Source: Ruegeria sp. HKCCD7303
GTDB taxonomy: Bacteria; Pseudomonadota; Alphaproteobacteria; Rhodobacterales; Rhodobacteraceae
Length of the DNA stretch: 64,000 bases
Direction of reading: 5' to 3'
NCBI RefSeq assembly: GCF_013111185.1
Contig: NZ_WVRE01000007.1
Coordinates: 62,001 to 126,000, forward strand
The stretch's first letter is position 1; each line of letters starts with the position of its first letter. Made by a program: the position numbers and the translations under genes. Shown here one piece after another: positions 54,037 to 62,621 of this stretch. Under the pieces are notes generated by a model. The model ran no database searches, was not told the DNA's origin, and was given only the letters and a program-made list of their open reading frames with translations.

Positions 54037-55674
54037 CTATTCAGGCACGCCCGCTCTTTGCAGGCTCGCCAACCAGACTCGGCGGTTTTCAGGATGGTTT
54101 TTGGACCCTACGAATTGCCTACGCATCGCTGAAATCGACAGTTTTGGGTTAATTTTCAGCGCAGCGTCGACGGCTTTTTGTGCCTCTTCTGGTTTGTTCA
54201 TTTCGGCAAGAGTGGCGGCGCTCAGCAGATGATGAAACAGCCGCCACGTATTGCTCGTCGCCATTGCGCCCAACTTACGGGCGGCGTCCAGCGCTTCTTC
54301 GTAGCGTCCAAGGTGAAACAGGATGTGCCCTTTATAAAAATACATGTTTTGCAACATTGGATCGCGCGGACTGAGTCTGATCGCCATCTCTATCTCGGGC
54401 AGGGCGCGATCCTGCATTCTGAACCAATCATAGGTATGCGCCAGTTCCAGTCTAATGCGTGCGTCATTAGGGTTAAGTGCGACGGCGCGTTCAAGGTTAG
54501 CGATGGCAGGATCTGCTTCACCGGTAAAGCGGTAGATATAGCCAAGGGCTGCATGCGCCTGCGCGTCCTGATCATCCAACTCAATCGCCCGTTTGGCCGC
54601 TTCGGTTGCGGCTATCAGCGTATCCTGAGGAGTGTCTGACCACTGAAAGAAGAAAATCGTGCCCAACGCGCGGGCCAACAGACTGTGTGCCGCAGCGAAC
54701 CCAGGATCAGTGTCGATGGCTTCCTGCGCAAATGCCACCGCGTCCTGTTGCGCCTCGTGCGAAAAGATCGCCTGCCGGGCCCGACCACGCAGATACAGAT
54801 CCCATGCCCCCATATCCTGGGTTGGTTTTCCCAGCGATCTCGTTTCGCCAGACTCATAGATTTTGGGTAGCAATTGGCCGGCGATGGCCTGGCTAATCTC
54901 GTCCTGTACGTCAAAGATATCTGTCACCTGGCGATCGAAAACCTCGGCCCAGATGGTTTCGGCACTGTCGACATCGATAAGCTCTCCGCTCACGCGCATC
55001 TGACCACCCACGCGGCGAACGCTACCGCGGACCACATACTCAACGCCAAGATCGCGTGCGATTTCGAGCGGGGTTGCTTGATCCTTCGCGTAAGAGAACA
55101 TGGTTGCACTGGACACGACGAACAGTTCGCGATTGCGCGAAAGATGCGCGCTCAGGTCGTCGGTGAGACCATCGACGAAATACTGCCCTGTTCTTTCGCC
55201 CCCAATGTTGTCAAACCGCACGATAGCCAAAGAGGGCTTTCCATTGTCCGGCAATCTCTGTCGGTCGGCAAAAAAGGAAATTGAGAACAGTGCTATGGCC
55301 AGACCCAGCAGAGCACCCGCGATGAGAAGGCCGGTTTTCGGCGTGTTGGCATCACGCTCGGGCAGGGCGTCATCCGATTCAACCGGGGCCACAAATTGAA
55401 ACCCGCGCTTGGGGTAGGTTTTGATATAATCCGAATTTGCCGCGGTGTCTCCCAAAGCCTTGCGTACGGACCGGATGCGCGTGTTCAAGGCAGCGTCTGT
55501 GATTGCGGCCCCACCCCAAATCTCGTCAATAATCTCGTGTTTGCTGACGATCCTGTCTCGGTTCCTGACCAAAAACTCAAGCAATTGCAGGGCCTGTGGT
55601 TCCAAAGGAACAGGTTGGCCAAGGCGGTTCAAACCCTGCGTTGGATCAAGTCGGAACTCCAAGAAACGGTACAT
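54037..55674 (-). CDS. CadC-like membrane regulator with TolB-like and TPR modules
   Basis: A 545-residue protein. Residues 1-97 are an OmpR/CadC winged helix (EPQALQLLEFLVRNRDRIVS, then ALNTRIRSVRKALGD). One membrane helix at about 114-136 (LLIAGALLGLAIALFSISFF) is followed by TolB-like (IVRFDNIGGERTG) and TPR parts. A cytosolic DNA-binding head and periplasmic sensor tail is the CadC/ToxR layout. It faces a small secreted protein gene across 165 bases, its likely target. Ligand unknown. Confidence 0.88.
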   Translation of the reverse strand: MYRFLEFRLDPTQGLNRLGQPVPLEPQALQLLEFLVRNRDRIVSKHEIIDEIWGGAAITDAALNTRIRSVRKALGDTAANSDYIKTYPKRGFQFVAPVESDDALPERDANTPKTGLLIAGALLGLAIALFSISFFADRQRLPDNGKPSLAIVRFDNIGGERTGQYFVDGLTDDLSAHLSRNRELFVVSSATMFSYAKDQATPLEIARDLGVEYVVRGSVRRVGGQMRVSGELIDVDSAETIWAEVFDRQVTDIFDVQDEISQAIAGQLLPKIYESGETRSLGKPTQDMGAWDLYLRGRARQAIFSHEAQQDAVAFAQEAIDTDPGFAAAHSLLARALGTIFFFQWSDTPQDTLIAATEAAKRAIELDDQDAQAHAALGYIYRFTGEADPAIANLERAVALNPNDARIRLELAHTYDWFRMQDRALPEIEMAIRLSPRDPMLQNMYFYKGHILFHLGRYEEALDAARKLGAMATSNTWRLFHHLLSAATLAEMNKPEEAQKAVDAALKINPKLSISAMRRQFVGSKNHPENRRVWLASLQRAGVPE

Positions 55675-55839
55675 ACTGCAACCTACACCCCGCTTTATCC
55701 TTGGCTCAACGAAGTTTGGGGATTGTCAGAAGAATGTCAGAAAAAATCAGCTTCTGATCAAGCCCGACGTGCCTGCTGCAACTAGCGTTTACTTGGCTAA
55801 CGCTCTTTTGCTTTGCCCAACACTTTATGGAGATAGGAT

Positions 55840-56256
55840 ATGGTACACTTAAAAACACTTTGCGTAGCGGCTGCTGTAGCCCTGGCGGGAAGCCCTGCAT
55901 TCGCTCAATCTGATCTTGAAACGGCATTGAACAATGGAGCCGAGCGTCTCGATGCTGAACAGATCGCGGAACTTTTGATCGGCAAAACCGTCACAGCCAC
56001 GTCCGGAGAGAAGACGTTTCGCTTCTTCTATGACCCGAATAACATCGTGAGCGGAGAGCTGACGAACGGTGGTTGGAGCGGAGCGGGTGCCTTTGCCATC
56101 ACAGACACAGACAAGGTTTGCGTTTCAATGGTTGCCGACAAAGGGCGCTACCGCTGTATGATTGTGCTGCGTGTCGGGGGCTCGATACAAAAATTCAATG
56201 CCGACGGGAAAAGGACTTTCGAACTTCACAGCTTTGAGCCTTCTACCGGTCTCTGA
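55840..56256 (+). CDS. Small secreted protein, divergent from CadC-like regulator
   Basis: A 138-residue protein with a Sec signal (residues 1-23, GSPAFAQ). The mature ~115 residues contain two Cys (VCVSM and RCMIV) about 16 apart that could form a disulfide, and beta-rich patterning. Family not recognised. AGATAGGAT ribosome region. Position opposite the CadC/TPR regulator suggests it is the regulated gene or sensor partner. Confidence 0.7.
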   Translation: MVHLKTLCVAAAVALAGSPAFAQSDLETALNNGAERLDAEQIAELLIGKTVTATSGEKTFRFFYDPNNIVSGELTNGGWSGAGAFAITDTDKVCVSMVADKGRYRCMIVLRVGGSIQKFNADGKRTFELHSFEPSTGL

Positions 56257-57067
56257 GGCAGGCTCAGTCTGGTTGTAGTGCAGCAGCCGCCATCTTTTGA
56301 ATGACGAGCTGTGGCAACTAATATCCAACCTCGACGGGATTTGCGCAGACAACGAACACCCAATATTTTGTTGAGATCTCGAGCAAAAATATCGGGGGCC
56401 TTTGAATAGGGCGCTGTCGGAAGCCAATTCTGAAGCGCCCTCGCAAGTCGATGATCGCCGCTCAAAAAAAACGGCCCAAGCTCGGTCTCTTTCGCCAAGG
56501 TTGTTCGTCCCATAGCGATGCCACCCACCGCGATCACAGTGTTTTCTACGTAAAGGTCAGCCTCCAGCTCTGGATTGTGCGCACAAAGCTAAGGTGGCGC
56601 GCATCGCTGCGACGGAAACCAGAATGTGTCGTAAACCGTCGGCTCATCGCGAAAGTGAAACCGGATCACGGATCGCTTGTCGGGCAAGGCACCGACTTGA
56701 AGGACGCTTTGGCATTTCCACACCATCTTGGATGCCAATGCGCATGCCAGTGCCACCTCGGCTTCGATGTTCTGCTGTGCTCAAAACCCCAATGCTTTGA
56801 TGACAGGTTCCTTTGCTGTCGCATCGGGCGTTGCCGCCAATCTACTAGGGCAAGAAATCTGGTTACCTCTCGAGCCGCCCGTGCCTGCGTTTTGGTTTCT
56901 AACGTTTGGCTTTCATCTAGCGATCCAAACGTGAAATTGGCTTGGTGAAAGGCCTCGACTGCTATGCAAAAATTGCAAAGCGAGTATTCGAGAAATCTTG
57001 GTAGTCGGAATCGCGATGCTCTCATATATGCGTCCGGTAAATGAAACTCCTGATGAGGACCAAGACG
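56257..57067. other. Gap of ~810 bases without a recognisable gene
   Basis: Several frames on both strands stay open for 100-170 codons but none has a credible start, family motif or normal composition (long His/Trp/Arg runs on the minus frame). A decayed gene is possible; nothing can be named. Confidence 0.4.
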
Positions 57068-57163
57068 ATGGCAAAAGAAATCAAAGATGCGTTCAGCCTC
57101 TTGAGCCTGATCGCTGCAACCGCCCTGCTGATTGGTGTGCATGCCTGGATTTATGTTCAGTAA
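57068..57163 (+). CDS. 31-residue single-helix membrane microprotein
   Basis: ATG at 57068 behind GAGGACC, then MAKEIKDAFSLLSLIAATAL and LIGVHAWIYVQ. A polar, charged N-terminus (K3, E4, K6, D7) and one hydrophobic helix of about 20 residues make a clean small membrane protein. A terminator follows 83 bases downstream. Not assigned to a family; the form recalls small oxidase or transporter subunits. It faces the TRAP operon tail to tail. Confidence 0.55.
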   Translation: MAKEIKDAFSLLSLIAATALLIGVHAWIYVQ

Positions 57164-57245
57164 TTCAAACCTAACCACGATTGATCTGATGAATGCAGAT
57201 TGATTTGATTGGAACAGGTTGGCTGCATGGCCGTTTGCGAATGAA

Positions 57246-57272
57246 AAAGGAGCCCGAAGCCCGGGCTCCTTT
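57246..57272. terminator. Bidirectional intrinsic terminator
   Basis: AAAGGAGCCCG and CGGGCTCCTTT form a perfect 11-bp stem with a five-base loop. On the plus strand it is followed by CTTTGTTT and on the minus strand by TTCATTC after a T run, ending the small gene and the TRAP dctM transcript. Confidence 0.8.
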
Positions 57273-57293
57273 CTTTGTTTCTAGTTGAATCCA

Positions 57294-58586
57294 TTACCGG
57301 CTGAGCAGCAGTTCCGGAAGCCAGAGCGACAATGACGGGACAAAGGTGGTCAGCATCAGCGTCGGCAACCAGGCGAACACGATGAAGATCAACGTTGGCC
57401 ACAGCATCTTGGACACGGACGTGTCGCAAATCTGCGCACCGAGATAGAGCAACGGCGCCGTCGGAGGCGTGATGTTGGCCATACCAAGATTGACACCGAT
57501 GATCGCAGCGAAGTGGATTGGATCGACACCTACACTTTGGGCAATCGGCAACAGGATTGGCGTGGCCAAGAGCAAGCCCGAGATATCGTCCATCAGCATG
57601 CCGATCAGGATCATGACCACGTTGATCATCAAAAGGATCACGATCGGATTGTCCGATACCGAGTAAACCATATCCTTGGCCAACTGAGGCGCACCCTGCG
57701 AGATCAGGTTGTCCGAAACGATCAGCACCATAAAGATCATGACCATGACCACACCGATCGTCACACCCGAAGTCTGGATGGTCTGAGCAAGCGTTTTCCA
57801 GGTTAGCCCACGATAGAAATAGATCGCAACCGGGATAGCATAGCATACCGCAATGCCTGCGGCCTCGGTCGGGGTCATGACCCCGCCATAGATTCCACCC
57901 AAGATAATGATGGGCATCAAGAGCGCTGGACCCGCCAGACGGCCCTGACCCAAGAGCGCGGGCATGAACGGATCTGGACGCTCCTTCAGTTGAATGTCGT
58001 CATACTTCCGCAACATGAACTGGTTGGTGACAATCAGAAGAGTTATCAGGATGATCGCCGGAATCACGGTTGACAGAAAACACTTGAGCACGTGCTGTTG
58101 CGCCACCCAGCCATAAAGAATGTGCGACGAGCTGGGCGGGATCAAAAGGCCCAAGGGTGCTGCACTGACGATAAGCGCCGCCGATTGCCCGCCAGGATAA
58201 TTCGCCTTTTTCAGATGCGGCATCATGATACCGCCAATGCAGGTCAGTGTCGCATTCGCACTCCCCGAGATCGAGCCGAAGACCCCACAGGCCAGTACGG
58301 AGGCCGCATTCAGGCCGCCCTTTATGTGGCCGATGAACATCTCGGCCAGCGCCACAAGGGGGGCTGCGATTTTACCTTTTTCCATGATGCCGCCAGCGAT
58401 CATGAAGAGTGGGATTGCCAACAGCACCAGCGAACGGATTCCAGTCGCACCGGTCGGCAGATAGCCGGTAATGGACTGATCCCCAACAATGGCAATAAAG
58501 ATCAGAACCGATCCAAAGGCCACGTAGACGCTGACACCGAGCAGCAGCATTAGGCAGACGATAATCAGGCTTCCGGTGATAATCAT
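57294..58586 (-). CDS. TRAP transporter large permease (DctM)
   Basis: A 430-residue DctM with about 12 helices; conserved GSISGSANATLTCIG and PTEAAG and TPPTAPLLYLGA motifs. It overlaps the small permease gene by four bases (ATGA). Second TRAP system of the window, unlike the first in gene order (dctP, dctQ, dctM). Moves the ligand delivered by the DctP at 59282 into the cell with sodium. Confidence 0.92.
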   Translation of the reverse strand: MIITGSLIIVCLMLLLGVSVYVAFGSVLIFIAIVGDQSITGYLPTGATGIRSLVLLAIPLFMIAGGIMEKGKIAAPLVALAEMFIGHIKGGLNAASVLACGVFGSISGSANATLTCIGGIMMPHLKKANYPGGQSAALIVSAAPLGLLIPPSSSHILYGWVAQQHVLKCFLSTVIPAIILITLLIVTNQFMLRKYDDIQLKERPDPFMPALLGQGRLAGPALLMPIIILGGIYGGVMTPTEAAGIAVCYAIPVAIYFYRGLTWKTLAQTIQTSGVTIGVVMVMIFMVLIVSDNLISQGAPQLAKDMVYSVSDNPIVILLMINVVMILIGMLMDDISGLLLATPILLPIAQSVGVDPIHFAAIIGVNLGMANITPPTAPLLYLGAQICDTSVSKMLWPTLIFIVFAWLPTLMLTTFVPSLSLWLPELLLSR

Positions 58587-59197
58587 TTGGCGGCTCCTTT
58601 CATCGTCTCAGACCGAAGGGGCAACCCAAGGCCTTTTCGGATGTGCACGTAGAGATACGCAGCGGTGAACATCGCCATGAAGCCGAAGGCACACATGATC
58701 GCAATGCGCCAGGTGACAAACGGAATGCGCAACACCGGGGTGGACCGTAGTCGCGGGAACGAGAAGTCGTCCAGCAGCGAAACATAGCAGGCGTAAAAGA
58801 GAAACAAGATAACCACGAGTTCAACCAGCAACACCACGAAGCTGCGCCACCAAATCAACCGTTGATTATGTATTACAATGCTGAGGATATCAGCGTTGAT
58901 GTGCAGATTGCGGGCAGAAGCCAGAACGGCACCGGCAAAAAAACCGACAATGGAGAAGGCCAAAAGCCATTCCTCATAGGCAAAAAGGTCGCCTCCAAAG
59001 CCGTATCTGATCACGACAACAGCGCCAAAGGTGAATGCCATCAAGAACCCGCAGAACATTACGAGCTGTCTACAAACGAACGCGATCACCTTCATAGGAT
59101 ACCCAATGATTGGCGGAAGTTCGTCTGTGATTTTTTGTGGTTTGCCCTCGTCTTCATCGCCGACGAACCGCGGCAAGCCGTCTTCGTCATTCGGCAT
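58583..59197 (-). CDS. TRAP transporter small permease (DctQ)
   Basis: A 204-residue small permease. It has a ~40-residue polar acidic N-terminal extension (NDEDGLPRFVGDEDEG) before four helices and the conserved VVIRYGF and YEEWL positions. Start at 59197 behind GGGGGGACAG; an earlier in-frame ATG lacks a site. Confidence 0.9.
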   Translation of the reverse strand: MPNDEDGLPRFVGDEDEGKPQKITDELPPIIGYPMKVIAFVCRQLVMFCGFLMAFTFGAVVVIRYGFGGDLFAYEEWLLAFSIVGFFAGAVLASARNLHINADILSIVIHNQRLIWWRSFVVLLVELVVILFLFYACYVSLLDDFSFPRLRSTPVLRIPFVTWRIAIMCAFGFMAMFTAAYLYVHIRKGLGLPLRSETMKGAAK

Positions 59198-59235
59198 ATC
59201 TGTCCCCCCCATTTTGACATTTTTTTGAGGAATTA

Positions 59236-59267
59236 GCAAAAAAGGGCCGGCAAATATGCCGGCCCTT
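59236..59267 (-). terminator. Intrinsic terminator between dctP and dctQM
   Basis: On the minus strand AAGGGCCGGC and GCCGGCCCTT form a 10-bp stem with a six-base loop, followed by TTTTTTGC. It should end most transcripts after dctP, giving excess binding protein over permease. Confidence 0.85.
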
Positions 59268-59281
59268 CCGTGGTCAGGTTA

Positions 59282-60286
59282 TCAGTTCTTCGCCGCCAGC
59301 AAGCGATCGATCACGTCCTGGCCGACGCTTTGGGCCATCATAGGCCAGATGTTTTCCTGGATATGAGCGGCCATGGCAGCCTGCTCTTCGTCGCTCAGGC
59401 TCAGGATTGTGTAGCCCTTGTCGATAAGCTTCTGTCCAAAGGCCGCGTCATTGTCGCGGTTATACTGGAAGAAGTCATCCGAGGCCTTGGTCATCGCGGC
59501 CTGAAGCGCTGCACGCTGCTCATCGTTCAGCTTATCCAGCGTGCGCTGTGACGCGTAGAATGTGGTCAGTTCCGAGATCGAGTTGTACTCGACAAAGTGC
59601 GTACCAACATCCGACTGGGCGAAGATCGAGTAGGTTGCCGTCTTGGTGCAGCAGATTGCGCCATCAACGATACCTGACTGGATCGCGGGGAAGATATCAC
59701 CCCACGCCATGGTCGTGGCCTGGTAACCAAGCGCTTCCACCATGGCTTTCACGGCGGGCGACGACCAAACACGAATGTTCATGCCTTTGTCGTCGAAGTT
59801 GTTCCAGTTGGTCGGTTCCTGCGTGGCCACGATACCCACAAACCCTTCGGGATTTTGGGCCATGACCCTCACGCCGTACTCGTCGGTGATTTCCTGCAAG
59901 ATCTGATTATACTCAGAATCCATGTTGCGCATGATGTTGTCCATGTCGTCCCAGCCCCCTACAAGGAACGGCATCGACAGGAACTCCAGGCGCGGGTCGG
60001 TATCGGCATAGATAAAGGCCGCAGCCAGATCGATATTGCCCCGCGCAACATCTTCGAACAGCGCTTCGCCCGAACCAAGCTGGTTGGCTGGGAACACCTC
60101 GATTGTCAGGCCGACATCTGCCGCTGCAACATCTGCGGCGACCTGCTCCATCATCTTGGTACCTTGGTGATCAATTGGAAACACGCCGGCAAAGCGCAGC
60201 TTGACATCGTCAGCAATTGCGGCAGTCGACATCAGCGCGCTCATTGCACCAACCACGATGCCCGTGGTTAATTTCGCAAAGTTCAT
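59282..60286 (-). CDS. TRAP transporter substrate-binding protein (DctP)
   Basis: A 334-residue periplasmic receptor with Sec signal (residues 1-25, STAAIADD). Core features: FPANQLGSGEALFEDVARGN, and MNIRVWSSPAVKAMVEALG with the ligand-carboxylate Arg. The ICCTKTATYS segment carries two adjacent Cys. First gene of the transporter operon, ~85 bases downstream of a perfect operator palindrome. Ligand probably an acidic amino-acid derivative, from its catabolic neighbours. Confidence 0.9.
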   Translation of the reverse strand: MNFAKLTTGIVVGAMSALMSTAAIADDVKLRFAGVFPIDHQGTKMMEQVAADVAAADVGLTIEVFPANQLGSGEALFEDVARGNIDLAAAFIYADTDPRLEFLSMPFLVGGWDDMDNIMRNMDSEYNQILQEITDEYGVRVMAQNPEGFVGIVATQEPTNWNNFDDKGMNIRVWSSPAVKAMVEALGYQATTMAWGDIFPAIQSGIVDGAICCTKTATYSIFAQSDVGTHFVEYNSISELTTFYASQRTLDKLNDEQRAALQAAMTKASDDFFQYNRDNDAAFGQKLIDKGYTILSLSDEEQAAMAAHIQENIWPMMAQSVGQDVIDRLLAAKN

Positions 60287-60370
60287 GGAATACTCTCCCT
60301 GTTGACGTTTGTTCGTTCAGATATTTTTGCTGACCTTAGCTGGTCAATCTGTCCGGCCAGCCTAAGCAAA

Positions 60371-60391
60371 CAAATTGCACAGTGCAATTTG
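60371..60391. promoter_or_regulatory. 21-bp perfect palindromic operator before TRAP operon
   Basis: CAAATTGCAC-A-GTGCAATTTG: ten-base arms around a central A, perfect match. It lies 85 bases before the dctP start in the spacer. The form fits a dimeric repressor of GntR, IclR or similar type, whose gene is not in the window. Confidence 0.75.
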
Positions 60392-60653
60392 ATTCACGTC
60401 TGCTGGTTTTTTTGATTTTAGCCCCTCCTTCAGTTGATTTTTTTGAGTAACTCTTGGTTTCGCAGCTCGTGGCAACAAGGCTTTGCTTCATCATTGTCGG
60501 GAAAGCGCGATTGTTTGGCCGGGCTTGGCCGCAAGGGCGATATGCCTGTGCTTCGCGGCCAGGGTGGCATCCAGTGTATCGTTAAAGGCCATCATGTCTC
60601 ATGTAGTCGCTGTAGTCGGTCCACGTGTCCGGCCTGCAATGTATCCCCTTGAC
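60392..60653. other. Remainder of spacer upstream of TRAP operon
   Basis: No gene recognised between the palindrome and the deacetylase gene; open frames show no family match. Confidence 0.4.
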
Positions 60654-61685
60654 TCATGCGGACCTGCCCTCGAAGCCGTCGAGGAAAGACTGCAGGTTTG
60701 CGCCCAATTCATTGCAGAGATACCCGCCTTCCTGCACGATCACGGTAGGCAGGTTGAGCGCTGCCAGCATCCTTGCCATCTTGGCAAATCCAGGTGTCGA
60801 AACCGCCAGACCACCAAAGGGGTCGCCTTCGAAGGCATCAAGTCCAAGGGCTATGACGATTGCACCGGGCGCGAAGTTCCTGACGACGTTCAAACCTTCG
60901 TTCAGACCCTTCATAAACCCGTCATCCCCGGTGCCACGTAAGAGCGGTATGTTCAAATTGTATCCGTGCCCCGCGCCTTCACCGACCTCATGAGCGTGAC
61001 CCCAGAAGAATGGATAGAACCGCGCCGGGTCCGCGTGGATAGACAGGGTGAATACGTCGTTACGTTCGTAAAAGATGCCTTGCGTTCCGTTGCCGTGGTG
61101 CAGGTCAACATCGATGATCGCCACGCGGTCATGAGTTTGCCGTAGGTATTGTGCAGCAATAGCGCTGTTGTTGAGATAACAGAATCCGCCAGCTAGATCG
61201 CTAAAGCAATGATGCCCCGGCGGCCGGCAGAGCGCATAGGCCACGTTGTCCCCGTCCAATACTGCCTGGGTTGCGCTCACGGCGCAGTTTGCGGACCAGC
61301 GCGCTGCTTCCCAGGTGTGTGCACCGATAGGGCAGGACATGTCGGTGACGTGAAATCCTGCCTGACCGACTGCCGACAAGGGATAGCTGGCCGTGCGGCG
61401 ATCCGGGTGGATATTCGGGAATATCTCGGGCGTGGCGTCGGGAATGCGCGCCCACCGTTCATAAACCGTCGACAGGAACTTCAGGTAGGCCGGAGTGTGT
61501 ACTGCCGCGATTGGAGCTAGGCCATGATCAGTCGGGGCGTGCACAGCGTGACCGCCCGCCGCGACGCCTGCAAGTAGGCGCTCCAACCGCTCAGGTTTTT
61601 CGGGGTTGGGTTGCATAACTCCGTTTACCAGAAACCCGCTGGGATTATGCTGGCCCTGCCGTTCCTGGTCAGAAAAGACTTTCAT
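60654..61685 (-). CDS. HDAC-family deacetylase (acetylpolyamine amidohydrolase-like)
   Basis: A 343-residue zinc amidohydrolase. Catalytic His pair in PPGHHCF, zinc ligands Asp and His in DVDLHHGNGTQ and Asp in GLDAFEGDP, and the substrate-tunnel EGGY. This is the class II-like bacterial group that includes acetylpolyamine amidohydrolase. It would remove an acetyl from an N-acetylated amine in the cytosol. It follows the BKACE gene by three bases, so the two form one operon with the aminotransferase. Confidence 0.88.
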   Translation of the reverse strand: MKVFSDQERQGQHNPSGFLVNGVMQPNPEKPERLERLLAGVAAGGHAVHAPTDHGLAPIAAVHTPAYLKFLSTVYERWARIPDATPEIFPNIHPDRRTASYPLSAVGQAGFHVTDMSCPIGAHTWEAARWSANCAVSATQAVLDGDNVAYALCRPPGHHCFSDLAGGFCYLNNSAIAAQYLRQTHDRVAIIDVDLHHGNGTQGIFYERNDVFTLSIHADPARFYPFFWGHAHEVGEGAGHGYNLNIPLLRGTGDDGFMKGLNEGLNVVRNFAPGAIVIALGLDAFEGDPFGGLAVSTPGFAKMARMLAALNLPTVIVQEGGYLCNELGANLQSFLDGFEGRSA

Positions 61686-61688
61686 GTG

Positions 61689-62618
61689 TCAGAACCCTAC
61701 CTTGTCTGCCCCTTTAAGACCGAGCATCGCGCGCGTCTCGTCAGGTGTTGCGATCTCGTATCCCAGCTTCTCCAGAACCGACCGGATTTTAGTGACCTGT
61801 TGAGCGTTGCTGGTAGCAAGTTGCCCGCGTCCGATCATCAGGCTGTCTTCAAGACCAACACGCACATGCCCACCCAGGATGGCGCTCATAGTGCCCAGTG
61901 GCATCTGCTGTCGCCCTGCGGCAAGCGCCGAAAACTCGTAGGCGTCGCCCAACAATCGGTCAGCCGTTTCCTTCAAATACATCAGGCTGTGCGGGCTGGC
62001 GTCGATCCCGCCCAGTACACCCATCACAAATTGCAGAAAGACCGGTGGCACAATGCTCTTTTGCTTCAGATAGAACGCCAGCGTCTGAATGTGCCCCACA
62101 TCGTAACATTCACATTCAAACCGCGCGCCACCAGCATCGCCCAGCATTCGAAACACGGTTTCTATGTCATGGAATGTATTCTTGAACACAGTGTCGCGTG
62201 TGTTCTCCAAAAAGGTCTCTTCCCAATCATGGGTCCAATCGGAATAGCGATCCTTCATCGGGAAGAGGCCGAAATTTATGGAGCCCATGTTGAGCGAACA
62301 CATCTCGGGCGCCAGTTCCACGGGGGCCGAAAGCCGCTGTTCCACACTCATCTGTGAGCTGCCGCCCGTGGTCAAGTTTATAACCGCGTCACTCGCGTCC
62401 CTGATCCTTGGCAGGAACTGGCGAAAGACATTGATATCCGCGCTTGGGCGGCCGGTGTCGGGTTCGCGCGCATGCAGGTGTAAAACAGATGCACCAGCTT
62501 CTGCCGCCTCAATTGCAGACTTGGCTATTTCGTCAGGCGAAACCGGCAGGTGTGGGCTCATGGTCGGCGTGTGGATCGAGCCTGTCACGGCGCAAGTCAG
62601 GATAATTTTTTGCGCCAT
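61689..62618 (-). CDS. BKACE-family beta-keto acid cleavage enzyme
   Basis: A 309-residue DUF849/Kce-type enzyme. Zinc loop SVLHLHARE (two His), NLTTGGSSQM, and GHVRVGLEDS with the catalytic Arg-Glu-Asp. Family reaction: beta-keto acid plus acetyl-CoA gives acetoacetate and an acyl-CoA. The partner aminotransferase suggests the keto acid comes from a beta-amino acid. It differs clearly from the 41-kb BKACE, which implies another substrate. Three-base gaps to both neighbours. Confidence 0.9.
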   Translation of the reverse strand: MAQKIILTCAVTGSIHTPTMSPHLPVSPDEIAKSAIEAAEAGASVLHLHAREPDTGRPSADINVFRQFLPRIRDASDAVINLTTGGSSQMSVEQRLSAPVELAPEMCSLNMGSINFGLFPMKDRYSDWTHDWEETFLENTRDTVFKNTFHDIETVFRMLGDAGGARFECECYDVGHIQTLAFYLKQKSIVPPVFLQFVMGVLGGIDASPHSLMYLKETADRLLGDAYEFSALAAGRQQMPLGTMSAILGGHVRVGLEDSLMIGRGQLATSNAQQVTKIRSVLEKLGYEIATPDETRAMLGLKGADKVGF

Positions 62619-62621
62619 GGG

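Noticed and set aside
56451..57178. Long open frames on both strands (165-170 codons)
   Set aside because: Composition (runs of His, Trp, Arg, Cys) and absence of ribosome sites point to chance frames or a decayed gene.
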